NCBI RefSeq assembly: GCF_018860665.1
Contig: NZ_JAHKPK010000034.1
Coordinates: 29,890-93,889 of the forward strand
Source: Pacificibacter marinus
GTDB lineage: Bacteria; Pseudomonadota; Alphaproteobacteria; Rhodobacterales; Rhodobacteraceae
DNA: 64,000 bases
Direction of reading: 5' to 3'
A model generated the notes under the pieces. That model had not been told where the DNA came from. It saw only the letters and a list, made by a program, of their open reading frames with translations, and ran no database searches. The stretch's first letter is position 1, and each line of letters starts with the position of its first letter. Shown here in pieces: positions 32,645 through 41,880 of the stretch. The translations under genes and the position numbers were made by a program.

Positions 32645-33955
32645 TTAGTTGAACGTTTCAGGCATCAACATTTGCGGCAGCCAAAGCGCGATATTTGGGA
32701 AAATGATAATCAACAACAAAATCAACAGCATCGGCAGCAAGATGATGCAGACCTCTTTCATGACCTGAACGACATTCATGCCCCCAATCGAGGCCGATAT
32801 CAGCAGACACAATCCGTAAGGTGGCGTCACCAAACCAAAAGCCAGCGATACGATACCGATGATTGCAAAAACAACCGGATGAATATCGGCGGCTGTCGCA
32901 ACTGGTAAAAGAACTGTGCCAAGGATGATGATTGTCGGGATCGCGTCGATGAACAGACCAAAGAACAAGAACAGACCTGCAATTACAAGCGCAGTTCCGA
33001 AGGGCCCGAATTCAAGGCTGGTCATCGTGTCCACGACCAATTGCGGCACGTGGTAAAAGGCCAGTAACCAGCCAAACGCAGAGGCCGAGCCGATTGCAAA
33101 AAGTGAGATCGAAGCAAACCGCCCAGTGTCGTAAAAGATGTGGCCGAGGTCTTTGACCGTGATCGAACGATAGACAAACATTCCGAGAATAAGTGAATAC
33201 CCCGCTGCAATGATCGCGCTTTCTGTTGGTGTTACGATACCGCCGACAATGCCGCCAATCACAAAGACTGGCGTGAGCATGGCAAGGAACGCGCCTCTAA
33301 ACGCATTCCAGATTTCGGCAGGTGTCGGTTTGCCAATGATTGGATAGTTGTAGATTTTTGCATAGCAGTAAACCGTCGCCATCAATGCAAGGCCGATCAT
33401 AATCCCAGGAACAGCCCCCGCAAGGAACAGCGCCCCCACAGAGGTTTGCATGACGCCGCCCCAAACGATCATCAGGATCGATGGAGGGATAATCACGCCC
33501 ATGACTGAGGAACAGGCGGTGATCGCGATGGCGAAACGACGGTCGTAGCCCTCTTTGATCATCGCTGGGATCAAGATCTTGCCGCAACCTGCCGCATCAG
33601 CGGTGGACGAACCTGAAATACCTGCAAACAGCATGGACACGGCAACATTGACGTGACCCAAACCACCGGGCATCCAGCCAGTTAAGACGCGTGACAGCTC
33701 AATCAGTTTGTCCGTCACTTTGCCGGAATTCATTAGGTTCGCAGCCAGCAAGAAGAACGGCACAGCAAGCAAGATGAATGAATTATAGGATTGGAACATC
33801 CGGTCCAACACAATGAACGGGGTTAGGCGCAGTTCTAGCGCCACGATAGGCACCGTTGCAATCGCAAGTGCAAAAGCTACGGGAATGCGGAGCGCAACCA
33901 AGAAAATGAAGCCGCCCACTAGAATGGCACAGGCGAGGCCAGTTGTAATAATCAT
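32645..33955 (-). CDS. dctM: TRAP transporter large permease DctM
   Basis: A 436-residue inner-membrane protein with about 12 segments and DctM motifs: IPVAFALAI near the start, LLAVPFFLLAANLMNSG, MLFAGISGSSTADAAGCGKILIPAM and IPPSILMIVWGG. It forms the sodium-driven channel together with the small subunit. The ATG overlaps the dctQ stop (ATGA). Confidence 0.94.
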   Translation of the reverse strand: MIITTGLACAILVGGFIFLVALRIPVAFALAIATVPIVALELRLTPFIVLDRMFQSYNSFILLAVPFFLLAANLMNSGKVTDKLIELSRVLTGWMPGGLGHVNVAVSMLFAGISGSSTADAAGCGKILIPAMIKEGYDRRFAIAITACSSVMGVIIPPSILMIVWGGVMQTSVGALFLAGAVPGIMIGLALMATVYCYAKIYNYPIIGKPTPAEIWNAFRGAFLAMLTPVFVIGGIVGGIVTPTESAIIAAGYSLILGMFVYRSITVKDLGHIFYDTGRFASISLFAIGSASAFGWLLAFYHVPQLVVDTMTSLEFGPFGTALVIAGLFLFFGLFIDAIPTIIILGTVLLPVATAADIHPVVFAIIGIVSLAFGLVTPPYGLCLLISASIGGMNVVQVMKEVCIILLPMLLILLLIIIFPNIALWLPQMLMPETFN

Positions 33956-34446
33956 GCTGCGGTTACCGCCCTGTTTTTATAGATTTGAATGGCTTCAAAA
34001 AGCCGGTACCCTGCGAACAAAAACCAGACTGCGCCAGTGATCGGAAGCGAGATATAGGTGATCAACATATTGGCCCGCATCATCACGGAATTCTGGATGT
34101 AGCCGAATTTTGCATACTCAATGCCGTACCACGTGAAAACAAGTGCGAAGGCGAGGATCATAACCAAAACGAACCCGTTTTGCAGCAAGGTCAGCAAAGG
34201 GCTTTTGGCATCGGGGATGACGCGCACATCAAAATGTGATCCATCCCAAACCGCAATCATTGCACCAATCATAACTGTCCAAACAAAGATGAATGTGGCC
34301 AGTTCTTCTGTCCAGAGATACACGGGAATCACGCCTGTGTAACGCGCCAAAACCTGCATTCCGACCGGAATAGCGAGAAGGGCAATCAGCGTGCCCAATA
34401 ATACTCTCAGCCCATTACAAAGCTGATCAAGCATCCGTCCAATCAT
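33952..34446 (-). CDS. dctQ: TRAP transporter small permease DctQ
   Basis: A 164-residue membrane protein with four hydrophobic segments and the family motif VFTWYGIEY, together with RYTGVIPVYLWTEELATFIFVW near residues 35-56 (Trp-Thr-Glu-Glu is typical). It pairs with DctM. It lies after the binding-protein gene, from which it is separated by a hairpin. Confidence 0.92.
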   Translation of the reverse strand: MIGRMLDQLCNGLRVLLGTLIALLAIPVGMQVLARYTGVIPVYLWTEELATFIFVWTVMIGAMIAVWDGSHFDVRVIPDAKSPLLTLLQNGFVLVMILAFALVFTWYGIEYAKFGYIQNSVMMRANMLITYISLPITGAVWFLFAGYRLFEAIQIYKNRAVTAA

Positions 34447-34471
34447 TTTAATCCCCTAACCCTCAAAGACA

Positions 34472-34498
34472 TGTCGGCGCCGTGAATGGGCGCCGACA
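34472..34498 (-). other. Stem-loop between dctP and dctQ
   Basis: TGTCGGCGCC (34472-34481) and GGCGCCGACA (34489-34498) form a perfect ten-base stem with a seven-base loop, starting about 20 bases after the dctP stop on the minus strand. No T-run. Likely a 3'-end stabiliser or attenuator. Confidence 0.65.
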
Positions 34499-34519
34499 AT
34501 CATGCTGTGTAAAGTGTTC

Positions 34520-35512
34520 TTATTGAGCGCGGATTGCGTTCAAAAGTTCAGTCGCACCAAGTTCAGCTGCGTAAGCGTCTTGAACTGGGATAACCATCTC
34601 GAGCAATTTGTCACGGCCTTCGAATTCTTGAACCATAACCTGACCGGCATCGATCATTTCTTGCATTTTTTCACCGTCTTGACGGCTTTCCAACTCACGA
34701 CCGAAGGCACCAGCTTCGGCGCCAGCTTTCAGAACCGCCGCTTGAAGGTCAGCATCAAGTTTAGAGAATGTGCTTTCAGACATCACCAAGGGGCGCACTG
34801 TGATCGCGTGACGTGTCAATGTGATGTTCGGCGCAACTTCGTAGAACTTGAGGTTCTGGATCGATGCCGCTTCGTTTTCAAAGCCACCGATCACGCCAGT
34901 CTGGATCGCGTTGTACACTTCGTTGTATGCGATCGCAGCAGGTGAAGCTTGGAGCGCAGCGAATGTTTTCGCTTGGATCGGCGCGCCCATAACGCGCATT
35001 TTGTGGCCCGTCAGCTCTTCGAGGTTGCCAATTGGTTTTGCAGACGCAAGATTGCGAACGCCGCCGCCTGCGTAACCGATGATGCGGATGTTTGCTTTTT
35101 CAAGAAGCTCTGCTTCGAGAGGCGCCATAACGCCGCTGGACAGGGCTGTGTTCCAGTGATCAAGGTCGCGGAACAAGAACGGCATATCCATCAACGGGAT
35201 AGAGGGTGCGAATGTCGCCATGTTGGACGGTGCCATGACTGCGTAATCGATCGCAACACCTTGCTGCAAGAAGGTCACGAAATCGCTTTCGTCGCCAAGC
35301 TCGCCGTTCAGGCTGACGTCAAAGGACACATCGCCATCATAGTTCTCTGTGACCAGACGTTCGAATTCGCGCAGTGTTTTTGTGTAGGCGTGTTCTTCGT
35401 CGAACAAGCTTGCGCCGCGCAATGCGGTTTCAGCGGAAACCGAGGTTGCCATCATAGCAGTCGCAGCAATAGCGCCAACGGCAAATGCCGCAGTTGATTT
35501 GAAATTAAACAT
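34520..35512 (-). CDS. dctP: TRAP transporter substrate-binding protein DctP
   Basis: A 330-residue periplasmic receptor. Signal peptide with cleavage near SVSAETALRG. The conserved carboxylate-binding Arg lies in GHKMRVMGAPIQ, followed by the family pattern NEVYNAIQTGVIGGFENE. ATG 35512 is chosen: GGGAGGACACC precedes it; the frame could extend to 35611 without support. The ligand is probably an organic acid, perhaps a sugar acid, given the adjacent dehydrogenases. Confidence 0.93.
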   Translation of the reverse strand: MFNFKSTAAFAVGAIAATAMMATSVSAETALRGASLFDEEHAYTKTLREFERLVTENYDGDVSFDVSLNGELGDESDFVTFLQQGVAIDYAVMAPSNMATFAPSIPLMDMPFLFRDLDHWNTALSSGVMAPLEAELLEKANIRIIGYAGGGVRNLASAKPIGNLEELTGHKMRVMGAPIQAKTFAALQASPAAIAYNEVYNAIQTGVIGGFENEAASIQNLKFYEVAPNITLTRHAITVRPLVMSESTFSKLDADLQAAVLKAGAEAGAFGRELESRQDGEKMQEMIDAGQVMVQEFEGRDKLLEMVIPVQDAYAAELGATELLNAIRAQ

Positions 35513-35912
35513 GGTGTCCTCCCAGACTATAACAGACTGCCATCGATGATGCAGACTAGTATACTTGATTAGTATCCCATATTGGGCACACAAGTTTCGT
35601 TTTGTAAACAACTGTCATGTTTGCTTCGTTTCAATTTTCTGTAAATTTACGCAATGCATTGAAATATTGTTTAAATTTAAGAGTCTCAGCCCCTTGAGAA
35701 CGGGGAGCATCTTATTCTTTCATAGCTGTGAATAGGGACTGCTCACTTAAAGCTGTCCTTGGTTTGAGGATATTTGATTCTTCAAATCCGAACATTGTTA
35801 GGTGTCAAACGCGAAGATCCAAACTGTCCATGATGTTTACTGTGACGCAGAGGATCGACAGATCCAGCTTTGGCAATCACTATGGTTGTTGCTTTGTAAA
35901 AGGAGGGGCAAC
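35513..35912. promoter_or_regulatory. Upstream region of dctP with repeated sequence words
   Basis: Four hundred bases without a gene. CAGACT occurs three times (35523, 35533, 35552), TAGTAT twice 13 bases apart (35557, 35570) with AGTATACT (35558-35565) as a palindrome, and TTGTAAACAA (35602-35611) is a short dyad of the kind bound by FadR-type regulators. The dctP promoter must be here. The part from 35620 to 35912 is AT-rich, with a CCCC/GGGG mini-hairpin near 35691-35706. Confidence 0.4.
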
Positions 35913-36566
35913 TTAATTGGTCTTGCTCAGATCGAAATAGTGGAACCCTTCATGGAATGTCGTTCCATCAAAGGTTGTCACGCGGTTTCTGTTATTATTT
36001 GTATTGTAGGATGCGTGGACCCAGCCATATTCACCACTGTCAGGATCAAATTTTTCAAGAATGACTTCATCGAAATCTGTGTTGTCGATAATCCATTTGG
36101 CAAGCTGATCGTTGCGGATTCCGCCCATCATAATATCTGCGGCTTGGCCTAAAAGATGCTGCGAGTTCGCCAGCCCGCCGACCTCTGTATTCAGTTGAGG
36201 GCAACGGTATCCGCTGGTGACGAACAAGGGCAAATCAAAATGGACAATCGCCGGATTTAGCACATTGAGACAAAGCTGCCTCAAATTCTCGATCACATCG
36301 GCATCTTGGGGCATGTTGTGAATGCCCAGTTTTTCGGCTGTTTCGCTTTGACACAGGGTAAACAGGTCGAGGTGCTCTGACAGCATGGGGTTAAACTGGT
36401 TCGACTTATACATTTGGTTCAGGTGCTTTCGGTGATTGTCTCGACTGTTCACAGCTTTTGGTGTCGGGTCAACAAAATCCCTCATAAGGCGACACAGCGA
36501 TCCAGCATCAATTTTATCCCCGAACTCAACCAATATCGCGGTATATTTGGCGAAGGCACAGATCAC
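35913..36566 (-). CDS. Peptidase M15-family protein (D-Ala-D-Ala carboxypeptidase-like)
   Basis: A 217-residue frame ending in an M15_3 peptidase domain, the fold of VanY and phage endolysins. The zinc site is SQHLLGQAADI (His and Asp) with a later His in GWVHASY; SGYRCPQLN is the usual preceding motif. No signal peptide is seen. The GTG at 36566 gives the longest form; the internal ATG at 36413 gives 166 residues, nearer the family size, and neither has a clear ribosome site. It stands alone between transporter operons. May cleave peptidoglycan cross-bridges; possibly of phage origin. Confidence 0.72.
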   Translation of the reverse strand: MICAFAKYTAILVEFGDKIDAGSLCRLMRDFVDPTPKAVNSRDNHRKHLNQMYKSNQFNPMLSEHLDLFTLCQSETAEKLGIHNMPQDADVIENLRQLCLNVLNPAIVHFDLPLFVTSGYRCPQLNTEVGGLANSQHLLGQAADIMMGGIRNDQLAKWIIDNTDFDEVILEKFDPDSGEYGWVHASYNTNNNRNRVTTFDGTTFHEGFHYFDLSKTN

Positions 36567-36834
36567 GACTTTTTACGGGTATAAAGCTGGTTAGGCACAA
36601 GATTGATATGCCGCCTCCCGGACTGAATGTTTCCTTAAGGGATAATGTCTATCGAGGTGATTCCTAAATCTCAAAGCACGATCGGCCTCGCGTGGTTGAC
36701 CTTAGGGAAATATAAGAGTGTTTTGAGGGCAATTTTTTCGATGATTTCGATTTACAAATTTGGCATTAAAATCCAATTTTTATTTGATCTTATGAGATAT
36801 GTCCCAAGTGTTAGGCGCTTTGAAATTGGCAAAA

Positions 36835-36848
36835 ATGAAACGTTTCAT
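36835..36848. promoter_or_regulatory. LacI-family operator of the rbs operon
   Basis: ATGAAACGTTTCAT is a perfect 14-bp palindrome with the central CG and AAACGTTT core typical of LacI-family sites. It lies 91 bases upstream of rbsB and directly before a -35-like TTGACA (36850-36855); CATGAT (36872-36877) could be the -10. The LacI-type gene at 41881, last of the operon, is the likely binder. Confidence 0.75.
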
Positions 36849-36939
36849 ATTGACATATTTTTGTGATCCTGCATGATCAAGTCCTGTTCATCGCGCTGCA
36901 GAGGAAGCAAGGCGATCAACGTAAATTAGGGAGGCTCTT

Positions 36940-37860
36940 ATGAAGCTCATGAACTTCGCTGCCGCGGCAGTGACCGGTATTCTTTTGTCTACAACAGCCG
37001 TTATGGCCCAAGATAAGCCCGTCGTCGGACTTGTGATGAAATCACTGGCCAATGAATTCTTTCAAAACATGATGGTTGGCGCGGAAGAACACGTCAAAGC
37101 CCGTGGAGACTATGAATTGATCGCCGTTGGCATGCAAAACGAGACGGATTTTGAAGCACAGATCAACGCCGTTGATAACTTCATCACCCGTGGTGTTGAT
37201 GCGATTGTCATCGCGCCAGCAGACAGTCGCGCCATGGTGCGCCCAGTCAAACGCGCCATCGCAGCAGGGATCAAAGTCGTGAACTTTGACGTGGCACTTG
37301 ATGCTGACGCGAAAGCGCAACAAGGCCTAGAATTGGCCTTTGTTGGTCCAGATAATCGCGGCGGCGCAAAGATGGCTGGTGACGCATTGGCGCAAGCTTT
37401 GGGCGAGGGGGCCAAGGTTGTGATCATCGAAGGCAACCCCGGTGCGGATAACGCAACTGAGCGTCGCCTTGGATTTGAAGACACTGTTGCAGAATACAAA
37501 CTTGATCTGCTCGACAGCCGCACAGCGCATTGGGAAACTGAGGAAGCCAATCAGGTGTTCTCAACCATGTTGACCGCGCACCCTGACATTCAGGGCGTTA
37601 TGGCGGCAAATGATTCAATGGCTGTTGGCGTTGTCAAAGCTTTGGAATCTGCTGGGCGCACTGACATTCTTGTTGTTGGGTTTGACAATATTCCAGCGGT
37701 TGGACCGATGATCGCCGATGGCCGGATGTTGGCGACTGTGGATCAGTTCGGCACACGTATGGCGGCAGATTCAATTGATCTTGCGCTTGGTATCGTTGCG
37801 GGTGGACCTGATCTTGAAGGTTGGGTGAAAACCGAAATCCAGTTGGTTACTGCGAAGTAA
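36940..37860 (+). CDS. rbsB: Ribose-type ABC transporter substrate-binding protein
   Basis: A 306-residue periplasmic sugar-binding protein of the CUT2/type I fold. The signal peptide ends near AVMAQDKP. Motifs: LVMKSLANEFFQNM, IVIAPADSRAM, VIIEGNPGADNATERRLGFE and VMAANDSMAVGVVKAL. GGGAGGCTCTT precedes the ATG. With the ATPase, permease, RbsD and RbsK that follow, ribose is the most likely ligand. A LacI-type operator lies in the promoter. Confidence 0.9.
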   Translation: MKLMNFAAAAVTGILLSTTAVMAQDKPVVGLVMKSLANEFFQNMMVGAEEHVKARGDYELIAVGMQNETDFEAQINAVDNFITRGVDAIVIAPADSRAMVRPVKRAIAAGIKVVNFDVALDADAKAQQGLELAFVGPDNRGGAKMAGDALAQALGEGAKVVIIEGNPGADNATERRLGFEDTVAEYKLDLLDSRTAHWETEEANQVFSTMLTAHPDIQGVMAANDSMAVGVVKALESAGRTDILVVGFDNIPAVGPMIADGRMLATVDQFGTRMAADSIDLALGIVAGGPDLEGWVKTEIQLVTAK

Positions 37861-37867
37861 TTCTCCC

Positions 37868-37895
37868 CGCACTCGGCATTTCGGTGTCGAGTGCG
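37868..37895 (+). other. Stem-loop between rbsB and rbsA
   Basis: CGCACTCG (37868-37875) pairs with CGAGTGCG (37888-37895), eight bases after the rbsB stop. It includes a GTG in frame with rbsA, which therefore is not a likely start. No T-run. Confidence 0.6.
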
Positions 37896-37938
37896 CATCC
37901 GATATCCCCTGTTTGCTCCTAATATGGAACTCTATTCG

Positions 37939-39492
37939 ATGGCACATGCGCTACATTCCCCACAAGACGCCGACTTGCTGTTAGATGTGAGCGGTTTGCG
38001 AAAGTCCTTTGGCGGGGTCCATGCGCTCAGTGGGGTAAGCTTTTCTTTGAAAGCGGGTGAGGTTCATGCACTTGTTGGCGAAAATGGTGCGGGAAAATCG
38101 ACCTTGATCAAGGTTTTGACGGGCGTTCACAAATACGACGCGGGCGTCATCACATTGGCGGGGCAGCCTTTCGTGCCATCTGATCCGCAGTTTGCCAAAG
38201 CTGCAGGCATTCAGGTTGTGCATCAAGAATTCAATCTGCTGACAGATTTAAGCGTCGCTGAAAATATTTCGATCGAAGCCTTTCCGCGTGGACGCTTTGG
38301 TCTGCTGGACCGTGTTGAAATGAAACGCCGCGCCCGTCATGCGCTGGATGCCATTGGGTTGAGTGATGTTGATGTGGATATGCCCGTCAGCCGCTTGGGC
38401 ATCGCGCACCGTCAACTGATTGAAATTGCACGCGCGCTTCAAACCGAAAGCCGTATTCTTATTTTAGACGAACCAACCGCGACGCTGACAGAGCGCGAAA
38501 CATCGCGTCTGTTTGATATCGTCGCCGACATCAAAGCCAAGGGCGTGACGGTTGTGTTTGTGTCGCATCATCTCAACGAAGTCTTTGCGATTTGTGACCG
38601 CGTGACCGTTTTTCGCAACGGCGCGACGATTGCCACCGAGGAGATATCCGAGACATCGCCCGAAGGCGTCGTGCGTCATATGGTCGGGCGCACTTTACTA
38701 GAACAGGTCAAAGAACCGAACACAGGCATTGGCGATGATGTCGTTTTGGCCGTCGAAGATCTGCGCACTGTTGCCAACACCCATGCGGGCGGCATTTCGT
38801 TTGAATTGCGCCGTGGTGAAATTTTGGGAATTGCCGGTTTGGTTGGCGCAGGGCGCACCGAAGTGCTGCGCGCGATTTTTGGCGCTGATCCTATTCAATC
38901 GGGTCAAATTTATCGCGCAGGTAAACCCATTGCGATTTGTAATCCGGCTGATGCCATCGCCGCGGGGATTGGATTTGTAACCGAAGATCGCAAAGATGAA
39001 GGTTTGATTTTGGACATGCCGATTGCGACCAATACATCGCTTGTCAGCATTAAAGAGGTATCAAGTAAGGGGCTGATGAACCTGAGCAAAGAACGCGACA
39101 TGGCCAAAGCTGGCGGCGCGCGGCTTAAATTGAAATGCGGCTCGGTCGCTGATCCCGCGTCAAGCCTGTCGGGAGGCAATCAGCAAAAGGTTGTGCTGGC
39201 CAAATGGCTGGCATCAAACCCAGAAATCCTGTTGCTGGACGAACCCACACGCGGTGTGGATGTTGGCGCTAAGGCTGAAATCTATGCCATTCTGAAAGAC
39301 TTGGCAGCGCAAGGCATGTCTATGATCGTTGTGTCGTCAGAGTTGCCCGAACTGATCACGCTGACTGACAGGATGCTTGTGATGTCCGAACACAGCGTCC
39401 AAGGCAGCCTATTGCCAGAAAACTATCACCAAGAAGCCATTTTAAAACTGGCCTACGGTCAATCTGACACGCCGAAAGGACCTACCTCGTGA
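37939..39492 (+). CDS. rbsA: Ribose-type ABC transporter ATPase (double-domain)
   Basis: A 517-residue protein with two fused ATPase domains, as in RbsA. First domain: Walker [10 protein letters not shown], Walker B ILILDEPTATL. Second domain: degenerate Walker A region GLVGAGRTE, signature [16 protein letters not shown], Walker B LLLDEPTRGVD. Start chosen at ATG 37939; ATG 37924 is also possible and neither has a strong ribosome site. GTGA overlap with the permease gene. Confidence 0.92.
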   Translation: MAHALHSPQDADLLLDVSGLRKSFGGVHALSGVSFSLKAGEVHALVGENGAGKSTLIKVLTGVHKYDAGVITLAGQPFVPSDPQFAKAAGIQVVHQEFNLLTDLSVAENISIEAFPRGRFGLLDRVEMKRRARHALDAIGLSDVDVDMPVSRLGIAHRQLIEIARALQTESRILILDEPTATLTERETSRLFDIVADIKAKGVTVVFVSHHLNEVFAICDRVTVFRNGATIATEEISETSPEGVVRHMVGRTLLEQVKEPNTGIGDDVVLAVEDLRTVANTHAGGISFELRRGEILGIAGLVGAGRTEVLRAIFGADPIQSGQIYRAGKPIAICNPADAIAAGIGFVTEDRKDEGLILDMPIATNTSLVSIKEVSSKGLMNLSKERDMAKAGGARLKLKCGSVADPASSLSGGNQQKVVLAKWLASNPEILLLDEPTRGVDVGAKAEIYAILKDLAAQGMSMIVVSSELPELITLTDRMLVMSEHSVQGSLLPENYHQEAILKLAYGQSDTPKGPTS

Positions 39493-40487
39493 GTGCACAT
39501 GAAACCCAGGATGTCTTGGCCAAGCCAAGTCCATTCTCTTTCAAATCAATCGTAAACAATGCAGGGATAGGCTTGGCACTGCTTGTGTTGATCTTGTTTT
39601 TCTCTGTGACGACGGAATTCTTTTTGTCGCCAAACAACATCACCAATATTCTGACGCAGATCACCATCAATTTAATATTGGCCGTGGGTATGACGTTTGT
39701 GATTTTGATCGGCGGTATTGATTTGTCGGTTGGATCGGTCATGGCCTTTGCTGCTGTGATAGCGGGTAAGGCGATCACGCTGTCAGGTCTTGGTACAGCG
39801 GAACTGATCTTGTTGGCGATTGCCGCAGGTCTGTTCGCTGGGTTGATTTGCGGTGTTTTGAACGGGGTGTTAAGCGCTTACTGGGCTTTGCCGTCCTTTA
39901 TTATTACGCTCGGCATGCTCAATATTGCCCGTGGGGCCGCTTTGCAGGTCTCTGGAGCGCAGACGATTTATTCGTTTCCCTACGCGTTCGAAGAGTTCGG
40001 ATCGATGTTGATTTTCGGCGTGCCGGTCGTGTTTTTGCTCGCCTTATTTCTGGTTCTCATCGCGTGGTTTGTGCTCAACCGCACAGTCTTTGGGCGCTTG
40101 ATTTACGGCATTGGCAATAATGAGGAAGCGGTGCGTTTGGCGGGGCATCCAGTGTTTTGGTACAAAGTCGCGGCCTTCACGATTTGTGGGGCAACGGCTG
40201 GCATCGCAGCTATCGTTTATATGGCGCGGCTGAGCATCTCTAGCCCGATTGCTGGGATCGGTTTTGAATTGAATGCCATCGCCGCCGTCATCATCGGTGG
40301 GACCAGTCTCGCTGGCGGGCGCGGATCGGTGATCGGAACACTTTTGGGCGCGTTCATCATCGGGGTTTTGGCCAACGGACTTATCCTTATTGGCCTCAGT
40401 GATTTTATGCGCCAAATGATCACTGGTGTGGTGATTATCATTGCTGTCATTTTAGATCACTACCGCGCAAAGTTGTCGTCGCGATGA
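39489..40487 (+). CDS. rbsC: Ribose-type ABC transporter permease
   Basis: A 332-residue permease with about ten hydrophobic segments and RbsC-family motifs: [43 protein letters not shown] and IAAVIIGGTSLAGGRGS. GTG start in overlap with the ATPase stop, with AAAGGA upstream. ATGA overlap with rbsD. Confidence 0.94.
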   Translation: MSAHETQDVLAKPSPFSFKSIVNNAGIGLALLVLILFFSVTTEFFLSPNNITNILTQITINLILAVGMTFVILIGGIDLSVGSVMAFAAVIAGKAITLSGLGTAELILLAIAAGLFAGLICGVLNGVLSAYWALPSFIITLGMLNIARGAALQVSGAQTIYSFPYAFEEFGSMLIFGVPVVFLLALFLVLIAWFVLNRTVFGRLIYGIGNNEEAVRLAGHPVFWYKVAAFTICGATAGIAAIVYMARLSISSPIAGIGFELNAIAAVIIGGTSLAGGRGSVIGTLLGAFIIGVLANGLILIGLSDFMRQMITGVVIIIAVILDHYRAKLSSR

Positions 40488-40894
40488 AAAGCGGACATCT
40501 TTTAAACCGACATTTGAGTGCTTTGGTGGCATCGCTTGGGCATATGGATGAAATCGTTGTCGCGGATGCGGGTTTACCTGTGCCCGATGGGGTGATGGTC
40601 ATTGATTTGGCCGTCAGTCCAGGCATCCCAACAGTGATGGATGTTCTGGCGGCTTTGCGCACAGAGCTTGTGATTGAGGCGGCGGTCCATGCGAGTGAGG
40701 CATCAGCCTCGTTGCAGAAACAGTTGTGTGAATTCGCCATTGATTGGGGCGCGGAACACAGCAAGGACACCGTGATTACAGGCCTGCCTCACGTAGATTT
40801 CAAAACCCGCACGGGCCAGGCGAAAGCCATCATCAGAACAGGTGATTGTACCCCGTATAATAATTTGATCCTCGTCAGTGGAGTTCCGTTTTGA
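40484..40894 (+). CDS. rbsD: D-ribose pyranase RbsD
   Basis: A 136-residue RbsD. The conserved His20 in SLGHMDEIVVADAGLPVP and the C-terminal GDCTPYNNLIL motif are present. RbsD speeds the interconversion of beta-pyranose and beta-furanose forms of ribose before phosphorylation by RbsK. The related FucU is encoded at 47104-47535. It overlaps both neighbours (ATGA with rbsC, TTGA with rbsK). Confidence 0.93.
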   Translation: MKSGHLLNRHLSALVASLGHMDEIVVADAGLPVPDGVMVIDLAVSPGIPTVMDVLAALRTELVIEAAVHASEASASLQKQLCEFAIDWGAEHSKDTVITGLPHVDFKTRTGQAKAIIRTGDCTPYNNLILVSGVPF

Positions 40895-41808
40895 GCGCAG
40901 TAACAGTTGTCGGAAGTATCAATATTGACCTTACATCCTATTTAGAACGTTGGCCACAAGTGGGCGAAACCGTTGCCACGTTGCACACGCAAATCACTTT
41001 GGGCGGCAAGGGGGCCAATCAAGCCGTTGCGGCCTGTCGGATGGGCTCGCAGACGACAATTATCGGTGCGATTGGCGCTGACGCCTTTGGCGCCGATGCC
41101 GAGGCGCGACTAAAGTCTTACGGTGTCAATTCGGTTCTGTCGACGCAAACTGATCGCGCCACGGGTATGGCTTTTATCGATGTGGACTTGCATGGTGGTA
41201 ATATCATTCGCCTGAGTGCTGGGGCAAATGCGTCGTTGTCTGTGGCGGCCATTGATGAGCATGCCGATGAAATCGCAAAGAGCAAAATCTTGCTGCTGCA
41301 AAACGAAATTCCGTTCGAGGCTTCGCGCCGTGCCGCCGAAATTGCCCGCGCAGCTGGGGCGATGGTTGTCATGGATCCTGCGCCCGCGCCGATTCCGTTT
41401 TGGACATCTGAGGCGCTGGAAGCCTTTGATGTTCTCACACCCAATGCTCATGAAGCCAAGCTGATCACGGGTTATGAGCCGCGCAATTTGAGTGAAGCTT
41501 TAGAGGCAGCACGCAAGCTTGAAGAATTCGGAGCACGTGGAGCCATTGTGACCATGGGTGAAATGGGTGTCGCATGGTTTATCAACGGGCAAAGCGGGCA
41601 GCAGGTCGCTCCAAAGGTTGACGCCATCGATACTGTCGCCGCAGGTGATTGTTTCAATGGCACTTTTGCGGCGGCGCTTGCAACGGGGCAATCGATTGAA
41701 CGCGCGGTTGATATGGCTGTCCATGCCGCGGCTCTTGCGACGACACGCAAGGGGGCTGCCGATTCAATCCCAACCCTTGAGGAGTTGAAGTCCGCGATCT
41801 TTTCTTGA
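40891..41808 (+). CDS. rbsK: Ribokinase RbsK
   Basis: A 305-residue PfkB-family kinase that converts ribose to ribose-5-phosphate. Signature 1 GGKGANQAVAACRMG near residue 38, signature 2 DTVAAGDCFNGTFAAAL near 245-261 with the catalytic Asp. TTG start at 40891 overlaps the rbsD stop (TTGA), with GGAG upstream; the protein then begins MSAVTVVGSINIDL, normal for ribokinase. The same family holds other sugar kinases, but the rbsD partner favours ribose. Confidence 0.92.
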   Translation: MSAVTVVGSINIDLTSYLERWPQVGETVATLHTQITLGGKGANQAVAACRMGSQTTIIGAIGADAFGADAEARLKSYGVNSVLSTQTDRATGMAFIDVDLHGGNIIRLSAGANASLSVAAIDEHADEIAKSKILLLQNEIPFEASRRAAEIARAAGAMVVMDPAPAPIPFWTSEALEAFDVLTPNAHEAKLITGYEPRNLSEALEAARKLEEFGARGAIVTMGEMGVAWFINGQSGQQVAPKVDAIDTVAAGDCFNGTFAAALATGQSIERAVDMAVHAAALATTRKGAADSIPTLEELKSAIFS

Positions 41809-41880
41809 TAAAATGCCTCAATGATCCGCAGATCGTCACACCTAGCAAGGGATTGCGGACAAACGCATGAGGCAACAAAC

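Noticed and set aside
37891..37938. GTG 37891 as start of rbsA
   Set aside because: It lies within the stem-loop after rbsB and adds 16 unconserved residues; an ATG at 37939 or 37924 is more plausible.
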